DNA of 64,000 nucleotides, taken from Parapedobacter sp964498395. GTDB lineage: Bacteria > Bacteroidota > Bacteroidia > Sphingobacteriales > Sphingobacteriaceae. Position numbers and translations under genes: made by a program. Below the pieces are notes generated by a model that saw only the letters and a list, made by a program, of their open reading frames with translations, was not told the DNA's origin and did no database searches. Positions 16,134 through 25,908 of this stretch are shown piece by piece (position 1 is the stretch's first letter; every line of letters starts with the position of its first letter). The stretch covers positions 186,001-250,000 of the forward strand of contig CAZCHE010000001.1 in NCBI GenBank assembly GCA_964498395.1, written 5' to 3'.

Positions 16134-17753
16134 TTATTTCTGCTTCTTTTCTACACCATGGGTCAAGGAAGCGGCTACAAAGCTAACAAAAAGTGGGTGA
16201 GGATTTGCAACTGTTGATTTTAATTCTGGATGGAACTGTCCGGCCACGAAAAATGGGTGGTTTTTGAGCTCCACGATTTCCACCAGGTTGTTTTTCGGAT
16301 TGATGCCTGACGCAATCATGCCTGCGGCTTCATACTGGGAGAGGTAGTCATTGTTGAATTCGTACCGGTGGCGATGCCGCTCGGATATCCGGTTCTTTCC
16401 ATAGATGACCGTGGCTTTCGTGCCCTTTTTGATATCGCAGTCATATGCCCCTAATCGCATCGTTCCCCCCATGTTCTTGATTTTCTTCTGTTCTTCCATC
16501 AAGTTGATGACCGGGTGTTTGGTTTTGGGGTCCATTTCGAAGCTATTGGCGTTTTTCAGGCCCAATACGTTGCGGCCAAATTCGATGACTGCGCACTGCA
16601 TGCCGAGGCAGATGCCGAAAAAGGGAATGTTGTTCTCACGGACATAACGGATGGCTGCCAACTTGCCTTCCAGTCCGCGTTCGCCGAATCCGGGTGCAAC
16701 CAATACGCCACATACCCTTTTCAGTTTCTCTTCCACATTGCTTTCATTGATGCTTTCTGCGGCGATGTATTTGACTTTTACCTTGCATTCATTGATGGCA
16801 CCCGCGTGGATGAAGGCCTCGTTGATGGATTTATAGGCATCTGGTAATTCCACGTATTTTCCCACCAAGGCGATAGTCACCTCAGCTGTCGGGTTTTTCA
16901 GCTTCCCTAAAAACATTTTCCAGTTTTCCAGGTCGGGTTCGTTCTTGGTGGATAGCTTGAGCTTGGTCAAGACGGTTTTATCTAATTGTTCCTTAAGCAT
17001 TAGCAGCGGAACGTCATAGATGGACGGTGCATCGATGGATTCTATGACTGCATTGACGTTGACATTGCAGAATAGCGCCAGTTTTTTGCGTATATCGGAG
17101 TTCAGGCGGTGTTCCGTTCTACATACCAAAATATCTGGTTGGATGCCGTATTCCAATAGTGTTTTAACGGAATGCTGTGTGGGCTTGGTTTTCAGTTCAC
17201 CTGCCGCTGCCAAAAAGGGTACGAGCGTCAAATGGATGACGAGGGAATTATTACTGCCCAATTGCCAACGCAACTGCCGTACGGCTTCGATAAATGGCAA
17301 TGACTCGATATCGCCCACGGTTCCCCCGAGTTCGGTAATGATGATATCATATTTTCCTTCATTGCCGAGCAGGCACATCCGCCGTTTGATTTCATCGGTA
17401 ATGTGTGGAACGACCTGTACCGTTTTACCAAGATAAGCACCTTCACGCTCCTTATCAATAACGTATTGGTAAATACGCCCGGTAGTCACATTATTGGCTT
17501 GGGAAGTGGGGGTATTGAGGAAACGCTCGTAGTGGCCGAGGTCGAGGTCGGTTTCTGCACCGTCTTCGGTCACATAACATTCACCGTGTTCATAAGGATT
17601 GAGGGTGCCCGGGTCAATATTGATATAAGGGTCGAATTTCTGGATGGTTACTTTATAACCCCGCGCTTGCAAAAGTTTAGCTAAGGACGCAGAAATAATA
17701 CCTTTCCCTAACGACGAGGTAACGCCGCCCGTAACAAAAATGTATTTAGTCAT
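16134..17753 (-). CDS. pyrG: CTP synthase
   Basis: 539 residues, standard length. The N-terminal amidoligase domain starts MTKYIFVTGGVTSSLGKGI (P-loop-like). The C-terminal class I glutamine amidotransferase has GICLGMQ with the nucleophilic Cys (about residue 380) and FHPE with the catalytic His-Glu near the end. It converts UTP + ATP + Gln to CTP. The gene starts the pyrG-yidC unit and is divergent from the amidohydrolase pair, with a 229-bp intergenic region holding promoter-like boxes for both directions. Confidence 0.97.
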   Translation of the reverse strand: MTKYIFVTGGVTSSLGKGIISASLAKLLQARGYKVTIQKFDPYINIDPGTLNPYEHGECYVTEDGAETDLDLGHYERFLNTPTSQANNVTTGRIYQYVIDKEREGAYLGKTVQVVPHITDEIKRRMCLLGNEGKYDIIITELGGTVGDIESLPFIEAVRQLRWQLGSNNSLVIHLTLVPFLAAAGELKTKPTQHSVKTLLEYGIQPDILVCRTEHRLNSDIRKKLALFCNVNVNAVIESIDAPSIYDVPLLMLKEQLDKTVLTKLKLSTKNEPDLENWKMFLGKLKNPTAEVTIALVGKYVELPDAYKSINEAFIHAGAINECKVKVKYIAAESINESNVEEKLKRVCGVLVAPGFGERGLEGKLAAIRYVRENNIPFFGICLGMQCAVIEFGRNVLGLKNANSFEMDPKTKHPVINLMEEQKKIKNMGGTMRLGAYDCDIKKGTKATVIYGKNRISERHRHRYEFNNDYLSQYEAAGMIASGINPKNNLVEIVELKNHPFFVAGQFHPELKSTVANPHPLFVSFVAASLTHGVEKKQK

Positions 17754-17824
17754 AACAAAATCTGGGTATGTTATACGCTGTCCAAGCCAAAAAGCTTAAA
17801 AACATCACGTTTATGTACGGGGTA

Positions 17825-17832
17825 CAAAGGTA
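17825..17832 (-). promoter_or_regulatory. Candidate -7 promoter box of pyrG
   Basis: On the minus strand the box reads TACCTTTG, a perfect match to TAnnTTTG, about 72 bp before the pyrG ATG. No clear -33 TTTG was found at normal spacing. Confidence 0.45.
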
Positions 17833-17954
17833 CGCTTTTTTTCGGATGCCGAGAAGATTTTTTCATACCAATATAGCTGGTTCGTCTTGGCGATGATATG
17901 CGTAACTTTCATATTACCCGAAAAACTTTCCTATGATAAACCGTGCCAATAGGT

Positions 17955-17962
17955 TAATTTTG
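17955..17962 (+). promoter_or_regulatory. Candidate -7 promoter box of amidohydrolase operon
   Basis: TAATTTTG matches TAnnTTTG, 20 bp before the ATG at 17983. The nearest upstream TTTC is 24 bp away, slightly long for a -33 element. Confidence 0.45.
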
Positions 17963-17982
17963 GGCTAAATCACTGATAAAAT

Positions 17983-20900
17983 ATGAAAAGACTACTACTT
18001 TTTTGTTGTTTTTGGTGGGTTTCGGGTACGTTAGTGGGCCAAGAAACCTTCCCGGTCAACGGTTCTCATGACGAACGACCACAGCTATTTGCATTTACGA
18101 ATGCAAATATCGTTGTAAAAGCGGGGCAGATTATCCAAGGGGGTACCTTATTGGTGCAAGGACAGCGGATAGAAGCGCTGGGTAAGAATCAGGCGATTCC
18201 CACGGGTTATGTGACCATCGATTTACAAGGAAAATTCATTTACCCGTCTTTTGTGGACGCATTTAGCGAATATGGCCAGCCTAGGGATAGCCGCGAAAGT
18301 GGCGGGCGTGGGGGTTTCGGGCGCGGTGCGCAAGTGTTTGAGTCGAATAAGCGGGGAGCCTATGGTTGGAATGAAGCTATTCGGCCGGAAGTCTCTGCTA
18401 AATCGACTTTTGCGGTGGATCAGCGGCAAGGTGAAGAACTAAAGAAGATTGGCTTTGGCACGGTACAATCCATCGTGCGTGATGGGATTGCGCGGGGTAG
18501 TTCCGTGGTGGCAACTTTGGGTGATGCCCGCGAAAATGAGGTAATCCTACTGCCTGATGCGGGTGCACACTACTCCTTTAGCAAAGGCACTGCACAAACC
18601 AGTTACCCCTCGTCATTGATGGGTACGATCGCATTGCTCCGGCAGACGTATTACGATAGTGAGTGGTATGCGAAGCAAGCCGACGAATACAACATTTCGC
18701 TCGAAGCGTTTGGCAAGTTGCAGTCGCTGCCCCAGTTTTTTGAAGTGGATGACTTATTGGATATCCTTCGGGCTGACAAGATCGCCAAGGAATTCGGCAA
18801 GCATTACATTATTAAAACCGGTGGCAATGAATACCAACGGATAGCCGATGTGAAAGCGACCAACGCCAGCTTAATCGTGCCCCTTAATTTCCCGAAGGCG
18901 TATGATGTAGAGGATCCCCTGGATGCACGCAACGTGACGCTGGCCCAATTGAAACATTGGGAGATGGCTCCCGCTAACCTAGCCTTGTTAGAACAAGCGG
19001 ACATTCGTTTTGCGATATCGTCTATCGGGCTGGATAACCTGCGCGACTTTTGGAGTAACCTCCGCCTGGCATTGGACAATGGTTTGTCTCCGGATCGCGC
19101 ATTGCGCGCGTTAACGGAGGTGCCGGCTGAAATGCTTGGGGTGTCGGATAAACTGGGCACATTAGAGACAGGAAAACTAGCTAACTTTATCATTACCAGC
19201 GATACCTTGTTTAAAGAAGGAACGGTTATTTACGAAAACTGGGTGCAGGGAAAAAAGTTTGTCGCAACAAAAACCAATGTTAGCGACATCTCGGGAGCGT
19301 ATGCAACCCAATTGCCAGGTATCGGTGATGCCAAGCTTTTCATTCAGGATAACCGAACCGGATTAGATGCACACTTGAAGATCGGCAACGATACGACCGA
19401 AACACGCGTAACGGCTTCCCGTAACGGAGACTTGCTTTCGTTGAGCTTCAACCCCAAGGGGCAACAGGGTACTACCCGTATCAGCGGATATATCGTAGAT
19501 GGAAGCCCTTCGGTGTTGAAAGGTGAGCTGGTATTGCCGGATGGCGGTGTCTCGCAGTGGACCGCAACTTACAGTGCTGCCTATACGGCAAAAGGGGGCA
19601 GTAGGCAACGCCCTCGCACGAAATCGCTCGCGGAGGGGGAAATCATTTATCCATTTGTAGCCTATGGGAATAAGCAAATACCACAGGCAGAAACCATCCT
19701 GATCAAGAATGCTACCGTATGGACGAATGAAGCGGATGGTATTTTGGAAAATGCTGATGTGCTACTGGCTGGCGGTAAAATTAAGGCTATTGGCAACAAC
19801 TTATCCGCATCTGGCGCAACGGTGATCGATGCTTCCGGAAAACACGTAACGGCGGGTATTATCGACGAGCATTCCCACATTGCCATCAGTAGGGGCGTCA
19901 ATGAAGGATCACATTCGGTGACTTCCGAAGTGCGCATCGGCGATGTGATCAATTCAGAAGATATCAATATCTATCGGCAACTTGCCGGAGGGGTGACCGC
20001 GTCACACTTGCTACACGGCTCGGCCAATTCTATTGGTGGACAAGCCCAGTTGATCAAATTGCGATGGGGGCAGCATCCCGAGGGATTGAAATTTGAAAAT
20101 GGTGGTACTTTCATCAAATTCGCTCTAGGTGAAAACGTCAAGCAAAGCAACTGGGGCATTGTCGGGACACGTTTCCCGCAAACCCGTATGGGGGTAGAAC
20201 AGGTTTTTGTAGATGCCTTTACACGGGCGAAGGAGTATCAAGCACGGATGGCGGCTAATGACCCGACGCTGAGACGCGATCTGAGCTTGGATGCGCTGGT
20301 GGAGATACTTGACAATAAGCGTTTTATTACCTGTCACTCTTACGTGCAGTCCGAGATCAATATGCTGATGCACGTGGGTGATCGCATGGGCTTTAGGATA
20401 AACACATTCACCCACATCCTCGAAGGATACAAGGTGGCCGATGAGATGGCGCAGCGAGAAATAGCAGGCGCGTCGTTTGCCGATTGGTGGGCTTATAAAA
20501 TGGAAGTGCAAGAAGCCATTCCGTATAATGCCTATCTCATGCACAAACGCAATGTGCTGACCGCTATCAACTCCGATGATGCGGAAATGGCCCGCCGACT
20601 GAACCAAGAAGCTGCAAAGGCTGTTAAATACGGTGGGGTGAGTGAGGAGGATGCCATGAAAATGGTAACATTGAATGTGGCCGAAATCCTGCATATCGAT
20701 GACCGTGTCGGAAGCCTTGCCCCCGGCAAGGATGCGGATGTGGTCATCTGGAGCGATAAACCATTGTCTATCTACGCGAAAGCTGAAAAAACCTTTGTAG
20801 ACGGTGTGAAATATTGGGATATCGATGAAGATGCCGTGAAACAGCAGGCGCTCATCGCTGAAAAAGCAAGGCTCATCCGTAAATCTTTGGAAGCGAAAGG

Positions 20901-21000
20901 TAATGGGGGAGTGACCCAACGGCCGGTAGCCCAGCCCAATATGGAATACCACTGCGATACGATTGGGGAAGTCGGCGAGTTTGAAGATCACATGGATTAG
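17983..21000 (+). CDS. Exported two-domain amidohydrolase family protein
   Basis: 1005 residues with a signal peptide (LLLFCCFWWVSGTLVGQ). Two amidohydrolase modules are joined. The first (about 30-440) has the flanking beta-sandwich but lacks the HxH metal motif: where it should be, the sequence reads FVDAFSEYG. The second (about 570-990) keeps the ligands: EHSH, a His in CHSYVQ, a His in FTHILEG and Asp in NSDDAE. So only the C-terminal half is expected to be hydrolytic. The family includes periplasmic imidazolonepropionase- and dipeptidase-like enzymes; the substrate is unknown. Operon with the next gene (24-bp gap). Confidence 0.85.
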   Translation: MKRLLLFCCFWWVSGTLVGQETFPVNGSHDERPQLFAFTNANIVVKAGQIIQGGTLLVQGQRIEALGKNQAIPTGYVTIDLQGKFIYPSFVDAFSEYGQPRDSRESGGRGGFGRGAQVFESNKRGAYGWNEAIRPEVSAKSTFAVDQRQGEELKKIGFGTVQSIVRDGIARGSSVVATLGDARENEVILLPDAGAHYSFSKGTAQTSYPSSLMGTIALLRQTYYDSEWYAKQADEYNISLEAFGKLQSLPQFFEVDDLLDILRADKIAKEFGKHYIIKTGGNEYQRIADVKATNASLIVPLNFPKAYDVEDPLDARNVTLAQLKHWEMAPANLALLEQADIRFAISSIGLDNLRDFWSNLRLALDNGLSPDRALRALTEVPAEMLGVSDKLGTLETGKLANFIITSDTLFKEGTVIYENWVQGKKFVATKTNVSDISGAYATQLPGIGDAKLFIQDNRTGLDAHLKIGNDTTETRVTASRNGDLLSLSFNPKGQQGTTRISGYIVDGSPSVLKGELVLPDGGVSQWTATYSAAYTAKGGSRQRPRTKSLAEGEIIYPFVAYGNKQIPQAETILIKNATVWTNEADGILENADVLLAGGKIKAIGNNLSASGATVIDASGKHVTAGIIDEHSHIAISRGVNEGSHSVTSEVRIGDVINSEDINIYRQLAGGVTASHLLHGSANSIGGQAQLIKLRWGQHPEGLKFENGGTFIKFALGENVKQSNWGIVGTRFPQTRMGVEQVFVDAFTRAKEYQARMAANDPTLRRDLSLDALVEILDNKRFITCHSYVQSEINMLMHVGDRMGFRINTFTHILEGYKVADEMAQREIAGASFADWWAYKMEVQEAIPYNAYLMHKRNVLTAINSDDAEMARRLNQEAAKAVKYGGVSEEDAMKMVTLNVAEILHIDDRVGSLAPGKDADVVIWSDKPLSIYAKAEKTFVDGVKYWDIDEDAVKQQALIAEKARLIRKSLEAKGNGGVTQRPVAQPNMEYHCDTIGEVGEFEDHMD

Positions 21001-21024
21001 TTTAGGTAGCCAAATAGTTAAGAT

Positions 21025-22335
21025 ATGAAAGCGATAATAAAATATATAGTAGGAGTGGCTTTGTTGTTTGGTGCGGTTCACGCGGTAAATGCGCAAGCCA
21101 CCATATATCCTGCAAAGGCACAAGAAGGAGCGATTGCCATTACCGGTGCCACGATACATGTGGGCAATGGGAATGTCATCGACCAAGGAACCATCGTTTT
21201 TGACCAGGGAAAAATCACATACGTTGGTGGGGTAACCAACTTGCCCGAAGGTGCCATCGTGATCGATGCCCAAGGCAAGCATGTGTATCCGGGCTTCATC
21301 GCAACCAATACCAATTTAGGCTTGGTAGAAGTCGAATCTGTAAGAGCAACGATAGATTATGCGGAAGTTGGGGAGAATAATGTGCATGTACGTTCGTTGA
21401 TTGCTTATAATACAGACTCCAAAGTAATCAATACCTTACGGTCAAACGGGATTTTGCTCGCGCAGATCACACCCCAAGGAGGGTTGATATCCGGGCAATC
21501 GTCCATCGTGCAGTTGGATGCCTGGAATTGGGAAGATGCAGCTTACAAAGCAGATGAGGGTATTCATATCCATTGGCCAACGGTACGTTTTGCGCGGTTT
21601 GGCGGGGGAGGAGGAGCCAATCCCAATGCACAGAAAGAACAAATAGCTCAGGAAGTGGCTGCATTGGAAGACTATCTAGGAGAAGCCAAGGCCTATGCTG
21701 CATTGGAAGGGAGCCATCCTACCAATGCACGCTTCGATGCGTTCAAATCGGTATTTAATGGTAACCGAAAGGTATATGTGCACGCTAATCGGGCTTCCGA
21801 TATCATTTCGGCTGTATCCGCCTTGAAACGACACGGTATCCGCCCGGTGTTGGTAGGGGGTGCCGAAGCCCATTTGGTGGCGGAGCTATTGGTCGACAAT
21901 CAGGTGCCCGTTATTATACGGCAATCGCATTCGCTCCCGTATTCATCGGATGTAGACGTATACCTCCCCTATAAGCAAGCCAAGCTGCTGACAGATGCCG
22001 GAGTATTGGTGGCTTACAGCATCGATGGGTTTTGGCAACAGCGTAATCTTCCGTTTATGGCGGGCACGGCTGCGGCCTATGGGTTGGATAAAGAACAAGC
22101 ACTGGCCACGATCACCAGCAATACAGCCAAAATACTCGGTATCGATGGGCAGACCGGCACATTGGAAGTGGGTAAAGATGCCAATTTGTTCATTTCGGAA
22201 GGAGATGCATTGGATATGCTCGGTAATACCGTTGAAAGAGCATTCATCCAAGGCAGGGATATCAATCTGGATGATTTGCATAAGCAATTGTTTGAGCGTT
22301 ACGAATACAAATATGGCCTTAGCGAAAGCAAGTAG
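21025..22335 (+). CDS. Exported amidohydrolase-like protein without metal ligands
   Basis: 436 residues with a signal peptide (AIIKYIVGVALLFGAVHAVNAQ). It has the composite beta-sandwich (ITGATIHVGNGNVIDQG...) and TIM-barrel layout of amidohydrolases, but at the HxH position it reads GFIATNTNLG, and no obvious His ligands follow. The C-terminal NTAKILGIDGQTGTLEVGKDANLFI is well kept. It is probably a catalytically inactive partner of the preceding bifunctional-looking protein, possibly forming a complex with it in the periplasm. A strong terminator follows. Confidence 0.82.
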   Translation: MKAIIKYIVGVALLFGAVHAVNAQATIYPAKAQEGAIAITGATIHVGNGNVIDQGTIVFDQGKITYVGGVTNLPEGAIVIDAQGKHVYPGFIATNTNLGLVEVESVRATIDYAEVGENNVHVRSLIAYNTDSKVINTLRSNGILLAQITPQGGLISGQSSIVQLDAWNWEDAAYKADEGIHIHWPTVRFARFGGGGGANPNAQKEQIAQEVAALEDYLGEAKAYAALEGSHPTNARFDAFKSVFNGNRKVYVHANRASDIISAVSALKRHGIRPVLVGGAEAHLVAELLVDNQVPVIIRQSHSLPYSSDVDVYLPYKQAKLLTDAGVLVAYSIDGFWQQRNLPFMAGTAAAYGLDKEQALATITSNTAKILGIDGQTGTLEVGKDANLFISEGDALDMLGNTVERAFIQGRDINLDDLHKQLFERYEYKYGLSESK

Positions 22336-22369
22336 GTGAACAGGACTGATCGATAGTCCAACCGTAAAG

Positions 22370-22408
22370 AGGCCCGGCAATTTTGTATACAAAATTGCCG
22401 GGCCTTTT
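22370..22408 (+). terminator. Rho-independent terminator after amidohydrolase pair
   Basis: A 16-bp perfect stem (AGGCCCGGCAATTTTG with its complement) with a TATA loop, followed by TTTTC. It may also serve the convergent gene at 22426 on the other strand. Confidence 0.9.
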
Positions 22409-22425
22409 CATGACATGACCATTTT

Positions 22426-23505
22426 TTACAAGGAAGACTTATAGTTTTTAAGTGTCTTTAACACCTCATCATCCATTCGTCCGAAGAGCGAAATACCGGC
22501 TGCGCCGTTTTCCATGGAAAGCTGTATTCCCTTGCGGAGTTCTTCCATGGAAGTAAAATCAGATAGAAATAAACCAGCATAAAGCGGAAATTTGCCGTGC
22601 AGTTGGTTGACCCCTTCGTATACCGCCTCACCGATCCACCCTACGGGCTCACGGTAGAACCCGTGGTAGATCATCGGGTAAACGGCGTCAAGGTTCCAGT
22701 TTGTCCAATCCTGCCTAACGATGCGCCGGGCCACTTCCGGGGTTGGGAATACAGCTGCAGTGAGTGGTTTTTGGTAGGTTTTGGCCACTTCGGCTATCCC
22801 ATTCACGATATTGTTAACTTCACGGTAGCGGAAATTGCGCCAAGAGATGCTTTGGTCAGGTCGTTCTACCGTGTCAATGTCAACACCCGTTTCTGCCTTG
22901 AACTTCGCTTTGGAGTATGTGCTGTAGCAGAAGTCGTATTCGGGTAGTTCTCGGCTTTGGTCGAGCTGGTATTGATCCCATAGGTTGGAGGGTAGTATCA
23001 CATCTACATAGCGGATGTAATCGAGGTGCAGCCCATCCACGTAGGGATTTTCCAGCTGTTCACGGGCTTTTTCTTGCAGGTATTTGGGCACTTCGGGATG
23101 CGAAGGGCATAGGAAACGGTAGTAATTCACATACGGCGGATTGTCGGCGCAGGATTTTCCCGTGCGGCTCACGCTGTACCAATCGGGATGGTTTTCCAAG
23201 AGTTCCTTTTCGCCCCGGTTAAGCGTCCACATCCATCGATGTGCCTGCATGCCGTGTTCCTTTGCTAGGCGGAAGTGCCGTTCGTCGAATGCCTCGAAGA
23301 ATACACCCACGATTCCGGCATCATGCCATGCCTTATATCGGGCAGCCAGTTCCTTATCCGTGTCCTTTTCATTTGGCCTGGTCCATACCCAATAGGTGAA
23401 ACCATCCGTAGGTTTATTTTGCTGGTGGGCCAGCGTCTTCCAAGGAGAGAGACCGGCAGCGGCGGCACCGAGGACCGCCGATTTGATGAACGTTCTTTTA
23501 TCCAT
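22426..23505 (-). CDS. Exported glycosyl-hydrolase-like (GH10-like/GHL) TIM-barrel protein
   Basis: 359 residues. The N-terminus MDKRTFIKSAVLGAAAAGLSPW resembles a Tat-type or 'twin-arginine-like' leader, but only K-R is present. The body has a TIM-barrel pattern with GVFFEAFDERHF, GLHLDYIRYVDV and LDAVYPMIYHGFY, as in family 10-like glycosylhydrolases (DUF187/GHL group) of Bacteroidota. The acidic residues in HLDYIRY and the Asp/Glu-rich loops are plausible catalytic sites. The polysaccharide substrate is unknown. It lies upstream of the CBM9-like pseudogene on the same strand in reverse order (the CBM9-like gene is transcribed first), suggesting a small carbohydrate operon. Confidence 0.7.
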   Translation of the reverse strand: MDKRTFIKSAVLGAAAAGLSPWKTLAHQQNKPTDGFTYWVWTRPNEKDTDKELAARYKAWHDAGIVGVFFEAFDERHFRLAKEHGMQAHRWMWTLNRGEKELLENHPDWYSVSRTGKSCADNPPYVNYYRFLCPSHPEVPKYLQEKAREQLENPYVDGLHLDYIRYVDVILPSNLWDQYQLDQSRELPEYDFCYSTYSKAKFKAETGVDIDTVERPDQSISWRNFRYREVNNIVNGIAEVAKTYQKPLTAAVFPTPEVARRIVRQDWTNWNLDAVYPMIYHGFYREPVGWIGEAVYEGVNQLHGKFPLYAGLFLSDFTSMEELRKGIQLSMENGAAGISLFGRMDDEVLKTLKNYKSSL

Positions 23506-23557
23506 TGTTTATTATTATTGGTTGTTTAATACCATAAAAGTTTAGGTAACGGTGGTG

Positions 23558-24707
23558 TCAATCGTCATCTAATGCGGAAAGGCTAAGTTGCCCATATTGG
23601 TTGATGGAAAAACAAAGCTGCTCTCGCTCCGAAAAAACCTTGGCTACGTACCAATCCTTTCCGGCTGATAGTTCAAGCCGGTAGCCGTTCAGCTTGCCTT
23701 CCCATTGTTTGCCCAGTAATCCTTCCCTCTCTGAAGTGTAAGTGCCATGGAAGCGTTTATGCGTTACTTGGAGGTAATGGATGAGCCAAGCCCGTTGTTT
23801 CACTCGTTCACGGACGGGGAGGTCAAATGTAGTGGGGCTATCGGCATGGGGTGCGTTTTTGTCAAAACGAATATAGCCCCAGCGCTCCGGTGCGTGCATA
23901 TCTATGATGCCTTGTGGTGACCATACCCAATTGTTTTCCGGCAATCGCTTCCCCTGCTGGTCAACCTTTCTCCGATAACTGCCGTCCACGACGTCATGCT
24001 GCCATTGCACCCGGGAGAAATTAATGCGCCAAATGTCATCTGCCTGCGGTATGGGGCGTTGCCCGAACTGAGCGATGCTGGTAAAAGGTATAGCCATCTC
24101 CACCGCCCAGAAGCGGTCTACATCCGAAAGGTCATTTAAACTGCCTTCGATATGTACGGCTTTTTGTAATCCTTGGAGATTCCATGAAATCAGCGCCTTG
24201 CCACCGGCACGGTAGGTGGCTGGCATGAATAGGTCGAGAATGGTGCCGAGCACGTTAATTTCGATCTCATAATACGCACTTCCATATTCCGTGTTTTGGA
24301 TAAACACTTCAAAATCGTTGTCGTGGTAGATAGATAATGGCGTCATGCCGGTCAATGGTACCCCAAATGTGGGGCTCTTCCAATTGCGCGTAGATATAGA
24401 GGTAATGATCATCCCAAAGCATCTTGACGCGTGTGTCCAAGAGGGGGGTAGGGCGAATGGTTCCCTCGATATCCATAAATGTATCCGTCCATGGGGCATG
24501 TTTCCAGTCCTGTTCCTCTGATTTGCCGTCGACATGGATTTTTTCATCGGTCTTGTATATAGAATACGTCTTCGGCGTGATCAGCAGACGGTCGATCGTA
24601 GCTTCGTCGTATTGGGCTTGGACGGGCAATAAGTAAGCGGCAGTGCTAATGATTAGATAAACGGCAAGTAGGATTCGAAAAGTTTGTTTTAAATAAGGGG
24701 TAAACAT
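23558..24707 (-). pseudogene. Carbohydrate-binding family 9-like exported protein, frameshifted
   Basis: Two overlapping frames make one protein of about 380 residues. The first 129 residues run from the signal peptide (ending LLPVQAQ) to RHDAIIY; the rest starts YHDNDFEVFIQ in another frame. Family CBM9-like/DUF1083 proteins read continuously across this point. The break lies at 24327-24336, where TAGATAGATA on the plus strand (TATC twice on the coding strand) has one 4-bp unit too many: removing one unit restores I-I-Y-H-D-N-D. So the gene is either a recent pseudogene, a slippage variant or a sequencing error. It probably bound carbohydrate in the periplasm or at the cell surface. Confidence 0.8.
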
Positions 24708-24816
24708 GGGAGCAAAATAAGCAAAAAAGAGGTAATTCGGCGTTGTTTTTTGATTTTAAAGCGATTATCACGACTATTTGTTTAGATTGATTATAAACAA
24801 TAAATGGGTAATGTTT

Positions 24817-24824
24817 ATATTTGC
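24817..24824 (+). promoter_or_regulatory. TATATTTG box just before HmuY-like gene
   Basis: TATATTTG matches the -7 consensus but lies only 3 bp before the ATG at 24828. If used, the transcript would start inside the coding region or need a downstream start, so this may be chance. Confidence 0.25.
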
Positions 24825-24827
24825 TTC

Positions 24828-25331
24828 ATGAAAAATCGTATAATATTGTTGCCGATTGCACTGGTATTGCTGTGCACGGTTGTTTACGGACAGGAGGTCA
24901 AAACCATTCGCCATATTGATGCATCGAACAAGACGGCCTATTTCAACTTAACCACGGGTAAGGAAGTGGCAGATGCCTCAGGCGTTTGGGATATCGCGTT
25001 TAACCGCACGACCATTTTGGTAAATGGGGGAAGTAGCGGTACCGGCAAGACCACGGCGGTATTGTTGAAAGACACCTCATTCGACCAAGTGACGAAACAG
25101 CCCGATGCGGGGCTCAAATCCGATTCAGGTGAAGAGAAAGCCATTCCCACGGGCAGTGGTAATGGTTGGTATGAATACAATATGACAGATCATAGCATCA
25201 ACCCTATCCCGGGTCGCATCGTGGTGGTGAAGACGTCTGCAGGCAAGTACGTGAAATTGGAAGTGCTTGGTTATTATCACGATGCTAACCATAATCCGGC
25301 AAACTACTCGTTCCGTTACAGCTTCCTATAG
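24828..25331 (+). CDS. HmuY-like haem-binding protein
   Basis: 167 residues from the ATG at 24828, chosen because it begins the signal peptide (MKNRIILLPIALVLLCTVVYGQ); the in-frame ATG at 24804 would add 8 unlikely residues. TAYFNLTTGKEV, WDIAFNRTTILVNGGSSG, PIPGRIVVVKTSAGKYVKLEVLGYY and the C-terminal YSFRYSFL form the all-beta HmuY domain, known to bind haem at the surface of Bacteroidota. Unlike many HmuY proteins there is no lipobox. It stands alone, without a haem TonB receptor beside it. Confidence 0.78.
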   Translation: MKNRIILLPIALVLLCTVVYGQEVKTIRHIDASNKTAYFNLTTGKEVADASGVWDIAFNRTTILVNGGSSGTGKTTAVLLKDTSFDQVTKQPDAGLKSDSGEEKAIPTGSGNGWYEYNMTDHSINPIPGRIVVVKTSAGKYVKLEVLGYYHDANHNPANYSFRYSFL

Positions 25332-25352
25332 CAAACGATAGGGCAAAAGAAA

Positions 25353-25381
25353 GAGGCTATCTTGTTAATGAAGATAGCCTC
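25353..25381 (-). terminator. Terminator hairpin between hmuY-like gene and rplS
   Basis: GAGGCTATCTT and AAGATAGCCTC form an 11-bp stem with a 7-nt loop. On the minus strand it is followed by a T-rich tract (TTTCTTTTG), so it mainly ends rplS transcripts. Confidence 0.75.
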
Positions 25382-25402
25382 ACGTTTAAAGTTTTTGAAG
25401 TA

Positions 25403-25750
25403 TTAAACCCTTTTGGACTTGATACGGGCAGCTTTGCCGGTAAGTCCACGGAGGTAATACAATTTTGAGCGGCGAACTTTTCCATAGCTATTGACCTCAA
25501 CCTTCTCGATGTTGGGGGAATTGACAGGGAAAATACGCTCCACACCTACACCGTTGGATATTTTACGTACGGTAAATGTTTCGTTGGCACCAATGCTGTT
25601 GCGTTGGATGACAACACCTTGATAAACCTGTACACGCTCCTTATTTCCTTCGCGAATTTTATAGTGTACGCTAACAGTATCCCCGGCTTTGAATGCGGGA
25701 ACCTCATTTTTTGTTACCGCTTGCTCTTCTACAAATTTTACTAAATCCAT
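25403..25750 (-). CDS. rplS: 50S ribosomal protein L19
   Basis: 115 residues, normal length. FKAGDTVSVHYKIREGNKERVQVYQGVVIQR, FTVRKISNGVGVERIFPVNSPNIEKVEV and RRSKLYYLRGLTGKAARIK are the conserved L19 segments. L19 sits at the interface of the two ribosomal subunits. Transcribed away from the tRNA-Pro gene and ended by the hairpin at 25353. Confidence 0.97.
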   Translation of the reverse strand: MDLVKFVEEQAVTKNEVPAFKAGDTVSVHYKIREGNKERVQVYQGVVIQRNSIGANETFTVRKISNGVGVERIFPVNSPNIEKVEVNSYGKVRRSKLYYLRGLTGKAARIKSKRV

Positions 25751-25860
25751 GATTTTGAGTAATTAATGACGATTATTATCCCGTAAAAATCGAGTTGCAA
25801 TATTAGGGATTATTTTTTGAAAATGGAAACCGTTTTTCAAAAAAGAATTATGAAATAGTA

Positions 25861-25891
25861 TTTGCAGTTTTGCAATTAATATTTACCTTTG
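25861..25891 (+). promoter_or_regulatory. Promoter of tRNA-Pro (TTTG-N19-TACCTTTG)
   Basis: TTTG at 25861-25864 and TACCTTTG at 25884-25891 with exactly 19 bp between them match both Bacteroidota promoter elements. The expected start lies just upstream of the tRNA. Confidence 0.8.
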
Positions 25892-25908
25892 CAAACCCTT
25901 ACGGGAAA

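Noticed and set aside
20125..21282. A 385-codon frame antisense to the amidohydrolase genes
   Set aside because: No recognisable domains; composition typical of an antisense shadow of a well-supported gene.
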